From Rhodanobacter sp. (GTDB lineage: Bacteria > Pseudomonadota > Gammaproteobacteria > Xanthomonadales > Rhodanobacteraceae), in assembly GCA_030148505.1 (NCBI GenBank), contig JASBTI010000012.1:1-64000 (forward strand): 64,000 nucleotides of DNA, given 5' to 3'. Every line of letters starts with the position of its first letter. The first letter of the stretch is position 1. The notes under the pieces were generated by a model. That model was not told the DNA's origin. It made no database searches and saw only the letters and a list, made by a program, of their open reading frames with translations. The position numbers and the translations under genes are program-made. Shown piece by piece: positions 59,643 to 64,000 of the stretch.

Positions 59643-60524
59643 TTAGGCGAGCTGCAACTCACCGCGCAGGCCCGGCGCGCAGCGGCCACCGATGGTGATC
59701 GCGCCGCTGGCGGCGTCGCGGGTTACCTCCACCACGCCGTCCCGGCCGACTTCGCGGCCCTGGCTGGCGCAGTAGTGCAGGCCGTAGCCGGCCGGATCGC
59801 CGCGCTCGGCGAGCAACGCCATGATCGCGGCATTCGCGCTGCCGGTGACCGGATCTTCCGGAATCCCGTCGGCCGGACAGAACGCACGCACCGCCATCGC
59901 CGTGGTGTCCGAGGCTTCGGCGCCGAACACGCTGACGCCGACGGCGTCGTGCTGCTCGCACAGTGCGGCCACCGCCGTCATGTCCGGTTGCAAGCTGCGT
60001 ACCACGTCGCCATCACGCAGCTCGCCGACGATCCAGTGCGGGCCATTGTCGACATGCGCACAGCGGCCGGTATCCAGCGTGGCCCCAAGCGCTGCGCGCA
60101 AAGCGTCAGCCAGCGCGTCGTCCACCGCGGTCAGCGTGGCCGGCGGCGCCTGCACGTGAATCACCCGCCCGGGTCCACTGCCGATCACCCGCACCGGCAG
60201 CAACCCCGCCGCGCATTCCTGCACCAGCGCGGTCTTTCCCGCAGGGACCTGGCCGGCCTCGATCGCCACCCAGGCGCTGCCCACACTCGGGTGACCGGCA
60301 AACGGCAACTCCTGGCGCGGGGTGAAGATGCGCACACGGTAGTCGGCACCTTGCTGCGTCGGCGGCAGCAGAAAGGCGGTTTCGGACAGGTTGGTCCAGC
60401 GCGCGATGCGTTGCATGGTCGCGCCGTCGAGACCTTCGGCGTCGATCACCACGGCCAGCGGGTTGCCGTCGAACAGCTGGCTGGAAAAGACGTCGATCTG
60501 CAGGAAGCGGCGCGAGCTGGGCAT
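59643..60524 (-). CDS. PhzF family isomerase
   Basis: 293 residues from MPSSRRFLQIDVFSS; the longer frame to 60557 is less likely. The catalytic glutamate lies in WTNLSETAFLLPP and the signature ELPFAGHPSVGSAW follows; the second half repeats the diaminopimelate epimerase-like fold with DPVTGSANAAIMALL. PhzF proteins isomerise small acids; outside phenazine clusters the substrate is unknown. No phenazine genes are nearby. Confidence 0.92.
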   Translation of the reverse strand: MPSSRRFLQIDVFSSQLFDGNPLAVVIDAEGLDGATMQRIARWTNLSETAFLLPPTQQGADYRVRIFTPRQELPFAGHPSVGSAWVAIEAGQVPAGKTALVQECAAGLLPVRVIGSGPGRVIHVQAPPATLTAVDDALADALRAALGATLDTGRCAHVDNGPHWIVGELRDGDVVRSLQPDMTAVAALCEQHDAVGVSVFGAEASDTTAMAVRAFCPADGIPEDPVTGSANAAIMALLAERGDPAGYGLHYCASQGREVGRDGVVEVTRDAASGAITIGGRCAPGLRGELQLA

Positions 60525-60702
60525 GGTTTTTGGCGGCGTTATGGGGCATGAAACCATGCCACTGTCGCCTCGTCGTCGGCAAGCATGCCTTCACCTTCCT
60601 CGGCGCCGCCCTATCCACACCGCCAGCTTGCGGCACAATAGGCAGTTGGCGCCGTGGCATCGATTCGCGGCGTTCGATCCCCCAACCACGCAAAGTCCGC
60701 CC

Positions 60703-62217
60703 ATGACCCTCATCAAGCAAGAAGACCTGATCCAGTCGGTTGCCGACGCGTTGCAATACATCAGCTACTACCACCCGGTCGACTACATCAAGGGCCTGGC
60801 CGCCGCCTACGAACGCGAGGAAAGCGCGGCAGCGAAGGAGGCGATGGCGCAGATCCTGATCAACTCGCGGATGGCTGCCGAAGGCCATCGGCCGCTGTGC
60901 CAGGACACCGGCATCGTCACCGTCTTTCTCAAGGTCGGCATGAACGTGCATTGGGACGCGACGCTGTCGCTGGACGAGATGATCAACGAGGGTGTGCGCC
61001 GCGCCTACAACGACCCCGACAACAAGCTGCGCGCCAGCATCCTCGCCGATCCGGCCGGCAAGCGTGTCAACACCAAGGACAACACCCCGGCGATCATCAA
61101 CGTATCGATCGTGCCGGGCGACACGCTGGACGTGATCGTGGCGGCCAAGGGCGGCGGCTCCGAGGCGAAGTCGAAGTTCGCGATGCTCAACCCGTCCGAC
61201 TCGATCGTCGACTGGGTGCTGAAGACCGTGCCCACGATGGGCGCCGGCTGGTGCCCGCCGGGCATGCTCGGCATCGGCATTGGCGGCACCGCCGAGAAGG
61301 CGATGCTGCTGGCCAAGGAAGCGCTGATGGAGCCGATCGACATCCAGGAGCTGATCGCGCGCGGGCCTTCCAATCGTGCCGAGGAGCTGCGCATCGAGCT
61401 GTACGACAAGGTCAACGCCTTGGGCATCGGGGCACAGGGGCTGGGCGGTCTCACTACGGTGCTCGATATCAAGATCAAGGATTACCCGACTCATGCGGCG
61501 AACCTGCCGGTGGCGCTGATCCCGAATTGCGCCGCCACCCGGCATGCGCATTTCACCCTCGACGGGTCCGGCCCGGTGATGCTTGATCCGCCGTCACTGA
61601 AGGATTGGCCGCAGCTCACCTACGACAGCTCCAAGGGGCGTCGGGTAAATCTCGACACGGTGACGCGCGAGGATGTGGCCAGCTGGAAACCGGGCGAAAC
61701 CTTGCTGCTCAATGGCAAGTTGCTGACTGGGCGCGACGCCGCGCACAAGCGCATGGTCGAGATGCTGAACAGGGGCGAGCCGCTACCGGTCGATTTCAAG
61801 GGACGCTTCATCTATTACGTCGGCCCGGTCGATCCGGTGCGCGACGAAGTCGTCGGCCCGGCTGGCCCCACCACGGCCACACGGATGGACAAATTTACCG
61901 AGCAGGTACTGGCGCAAACCGGCCTGCTCGGCATGGTCGGCAAGGCCGAGCGTGGCCCGGCCGCGATCGAGGCGATCAAGAAGCACCAGTCGGTGTATCT
62001 GATGGCGGTCGGCGGTGCGGCGTATCTCGTCTCCAAGGCGATCAAGGCTTCGCGCGTGGTCGGTTTCGCCGACCTCGGCATGGAGGCGATCTACGAATTC
62101 ACCGTCGAGGACATGCCGGTGACGGTGGCGGTCGATTCGGCGGGCACGTCGGTGCACCAGACCGGGCCGAAGGAGTGGCAGGCGCGGATTGGGAAGATTC
62201 CGGTGGTGGTGGTTTGA
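60703..62217 (+). CDS. fumA: Fumarate hydratase, class I (iron-sulfur)
   Basis: 504 residues, the single-chain form with both alpha and beta parts. The [4Fe-4S] cysteines are visible at GHRPLCQDTGI (C66), GWCPPGMLGIG and IPNCAATRHAHF. It interconverts fumarate and malate in the TCA cycle and is oxygen sensitive. Start at ATG 60703 with no strong ribosome-binding site; the upstream frame overlaps phzF and is not used. Symbol by similarity; fumB is equally possible. Confidence 0.95.
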   Translation: MTLIKQEDLIQSVADALQYISYYHPVDYIKGLAAAYEREESAAAKEAMAQILINSRMAAEGHRPLCQDTGIVTVFLKVGMNVHWDATLSLDEMINEGVRRAYNDPDNKLRASILADPAGKRVNTKDNTPAIINVSIVPGDTLDVIVAAKGGGSEAKSKFAMLNPSDSIVDWVLKTVPTMGAGWCPPGMLGIGIGGTAEKAMLLAKEALMEPIDIQELIARGPSNRAEELRIELYDKVNALGIGAQGLGGLTTVLDIKIKDYPTHAANLPVALIPNCAATRHAHFTLDGSGPVMLDPPSLKDWPQLTYDSSKGRRVNLDTVTREDVASWKPGETLLLNGKLLTGRDAAHKRMVEMLNRGEPLPVDFKGRFIYYVGPVDPVRDEVVGPAGPTTATRMDKFTEQVLAQTGLLGMVGKAERGPAAIEAIKKHQSVYLMAVGGAAYLVSKAIKASRVVGFADLGMEAIYEFTVEDMPVTVAVDSAGTSVHQTGPKEWQARIGKIPVVVV

Positions 62218-62237
62218 TTGTTGGCCACGTGAGGCAT

Positions 62238-62808
62238 TTCAAGATCAAGAGCGTTTCGTCCTCCTGCGGAGGGCGAGTGGCTTTTCTCTGCGTGGCCAGA
62301 GAAAAGCCACCAAAAGAGAGGCCACCCCGCTTCCGCGCTTTCCGGGCGTTGCCCGGAAAGTCCGCGCCGGGGGTTACGGGGTTTGTCGTCAGTCCATCCA
62401 TGGACTGACGCCAAACTGGTTCGCATCCATGCGAACCACCCTGCGGGCTATTCCTCCACCCCGTCGCCGCTGCAGAGGGGAGGAAACGTCAAAAGCAGCG
62501 TGCCGCTGCGCGCCACAGCTTGAGCCCATCGCGTCAGCCGTCGCCGTTGCCGTAGATCTTGATCTTCACCCCCTTGTAAGGTGGTGAGTCGTGGACCACA
62601 GGCCCGCAGGGGCGTCGGCATGGATGCCGGCGCCTTTTCGCCAGGACAGGAGTCCTGTCGAAAAGCCCGGCCGCGGCTCACGGACTTGTCGGGCGTAGCC
62701 CGGCAAGCGCCGAGGAGGGTGCCCCTCTCTCTGGTTACTCTCTCTCGGGCAAGCGAGAGAGAGTGACTCGCCCTCCGCAGGAGGGTGAAACGCCTTTGAT
62801 TTCAAGAT
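62238..62808. repeat. Non-coding region with two inverted copies of an interspersed repeat
   Basis: The whole gap 62218-62987 (770 bases) has no supportable gene. Copy 1 starts at 62238 with TTTCAAGATCAAGAGCG and GCGTTTCGTCCTCCTGCGGA (62251-62270), then GGGCGAGT and AGAG repeats, GCGCTTTCCGGGCG near 62335. Copy 2 runs on the minus strand from about 62805 to 62640 with the same order (GCGTTTC, CCTCCTGCGGAGGGCGAGT, AGAG runs, GCGCTTGCCGGGCT). Together they form a long divergent palindrome. Short reading frames in it are chance products. A T-run at 62961-62966 precedes the aspartate kinase start. Confidence 0.75.
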
Positions 62809-62987
62809 CCGGTAGCCACGGCATTCGAAGGCCAGGGCGAATCAGCTGCGACAGATTGGGTTGCAGCACTACATCAAGGCTTGGAAGTCTAAACGTCCAA
62901 ATACAAAATTTCACGAAACCATTGCATTTGCATTGCCGCAGCGCAACACTGTCGGGCCCCTTTTTTCCTTCTAACCATCGGATAGCC

Positions 62988-64000
62988 GTGAGCCTGCCAA
63001 CCCCTGAGCCGCTGCCCGCCACCGCCCCTTGGGTGGTGATGAAGTTCGGCGGCACCAGCGTCGCTACTCTGCCACGCTGGCAGAACATCCTTGAACTGGT
63101 CGCCAGCCGTCGTGCCGAGGGCGCGCGCGTGGTAGTGGTGGTTTCCGCGCTTTCCGGTATCACTGATGCACTCAAACAACTGTGCAAGCTCGGCGAACGC
63201 GGCCAGCGTATCGAGGCGGCCCGGGAAATCAGCCAGCGCCATTACGCCTTGCTGGAGCACATGCAATTGGCGATGCCGGAGACGCTCGGCGCGCGCCTGA
63301 GTGACTTGGCGAAGCTCGCTGACGAGGGTACGGCGACGCTGGGTGAACTGGCGTGGCAGGCGCAGGTGCAGGCCCACGGCGAGCTGATGTCCAGCGCGCT
63401 GGGCGCGGCCTTTCTCAGCCACAGCGGCTTGCCCACACAGTGGCTGGATGCGCGCGATTGCCTGGCCGCGGTCGCGCTGCCGAACCAGAACGAGCGTACC
63501 AAGCTGCTCTCGGCGATGGTCGAAACCACCCCCGACCCGGCACTCAAAGCCCGGTTGGCGGCGCTGGGCGAGGTATTCATCACCCAAGGTTTCATCGCCC
63601 GCGAGACGGCTGGTCGCACCGTGCTGCTCGGTCGCGGTGGTTCGGATACCTCGGCCTCGTATTTCGGCGCGCTGCTGAAGGCGCAGCGGGTGGAAATCTG
63701 GACCGACGTGGCCGGCATGTTCACCGCCAATCCGCGCCAGGTGCCGACCGCGCGGCTGCTGCAGAAGCTGGACTACGAAGAGGCGCAGGAGATTGCCTCG
63801 ACCGGGGCGAAGGTGTTGCACCCGCGCTGCCTGTCGCCGTTGCGCGAGCCGCGCGTGCCGCTGCTGATCAAGGACACCAACCGGCCCGAGCTGGAGGGCA
63901 CGGTGATCGGCCCGGAGGTGCGTGAGCACGCGCCCAGCGTCAAGGCGATCAGCGCACGCAAGGGCATCACCCTGGTGTCGATGGAATCGGTTGGCATGTG
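62988..64000 (+). CDS. lysC: Aspartate kinase, 3' end cut by window (possibly aspartate kinase/DAP decarboxylase fusion)
   Basis: 337 codons are visible from GTG 62988 and the frame is open at the window end. VVMKFGGTSVATLPRWQNI is the aspartate kinase start, followed by LLGRGGSDTSASYFGALL and EIWTDVAGMFTANPR, and the first ACT region begins near 63950. It makes 4-phospho-aspartate, the first step to lysine, methionine and threonine. In Xanthomonadales this kinase is often fused to diaminopimelate decarboxylase (lysA); whether it is here lies beyond base 64000. Confidence 0.93.
   Translation, partial: MSLPTPEPLPATAPWVVMKFGGTSVATLPRWQNILELVASRRAEGARVVVVVSALSGITDALKQLCKLGERGQRIEAAREISQRHYALLEHMQLAMPETLGARLSDLAKLADEGTATLGELAWQAQVQAHGELMSSALGAAFLSHSGLPTQWLDARDCLAAVALPNQNERTKLLSAMVETTPDPALKARLAALGEVFITQGFIARETAGRTVLLGRGGSDTSASYFGALLKAQRVEIWTDVAGMFTANPRQVPTARLLQKLDYEEAQEIASTGAKVLHPRCLSPLREPRVPLLIKDTNRPELEGTVIGPEVREHAPSVKAISARKGITLVSMESVGM

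Overview
The window is GC-rich, densely coded and has short gene gaps. It looks like a chromosomal segment of a gammaproteobacterium of the order Xanthomonadales, probably Rhodanobacteraceae (Rhodanobacter/Dyella-like). That placement is inference. It rests on gene content (pssA followed by a holD-like gene and rimI, class I fumarase, a lysC-type kinase with its own start at the right edge, many small secreted proteins) and on interspersed inverted repeats of the GGAGCGCACC type. I found no tRNA, rRNA, transposase, CRISPR array or phage gene.

Layout. 1-8 kb: six FtsX/MacB-type ABC permease genes in tandem, arranged as three A-B pairs, with no ATPase gene among them. 8-11.5 kb: a sigma-54-type response regulator, a small secreted protein and an NtrY-like sensor kinase, probably controlling the permease array. 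11.5-14.2 kb: SPFH protein, NfeD and a ThrE-type exporter. 14.4-17.2 kb (minus): H-NS-like protein, proS and a DUF4124 protein. 17.3-19.9 kb: pssA, a holD-like gene, rimI and a methyltransferase. 20-25 kb (minus): valS and dxs. 25-27.4 kb: low-affinity iron permease, HNH nuclease and a SapC family protein. 27.6-33.1 kb: a tripartite RND efflux operon (outer membrane factor, adaptor, pump) with overlapping stop/start codons. 33.2-39 kb (minus): GNAT, a small membrane protein, a CocE/NonD-type hydrolase, acyl-CoA dehydrogenase and a lipoprotein; then a plus-strand SET-domain protein. 39.6-46.4 kb (minus): a glycerol regulon, glpR-glpD-glpF-glpK followed by an OprB-type porin. 46.5-49.2 kb (minus): a DUF6438 lipoprotein and an EF-G paralogue. 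49.3-52.5 kb: two paralogous TonB-like proline-rich membrane proteins of unknown function. 52.6-55.3 kb: membrane protein, PepSY protein, a broken SRPBCC gene and a VOC protein. 55.4-60.5 kb (minus): a molybdenum hydroxylase pair with unusual active-site changes, an APC permease and a PhzF protein. 60.7-64 kb: class I fumarase, a repeat-rich gap, and an aspartate kinase cut by the window end.

The most unusual items are the triplicated permease pair with homogenised 3' ends, the proline-rich gene pair with a shared four-cysteine C-terminal module, the molybdenum hydroxylase whose small subunit lacks all four plant-type [2Fe-2S] cysteines and whose large subunit lacks the usual GxGE glutamate, an EF-G paralogue without the catalytic histidine, and a valS gene carrying in-frame insertions, one of them a DNA hairpin. 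All family calls were made by eye from translated sequence, without database searches.
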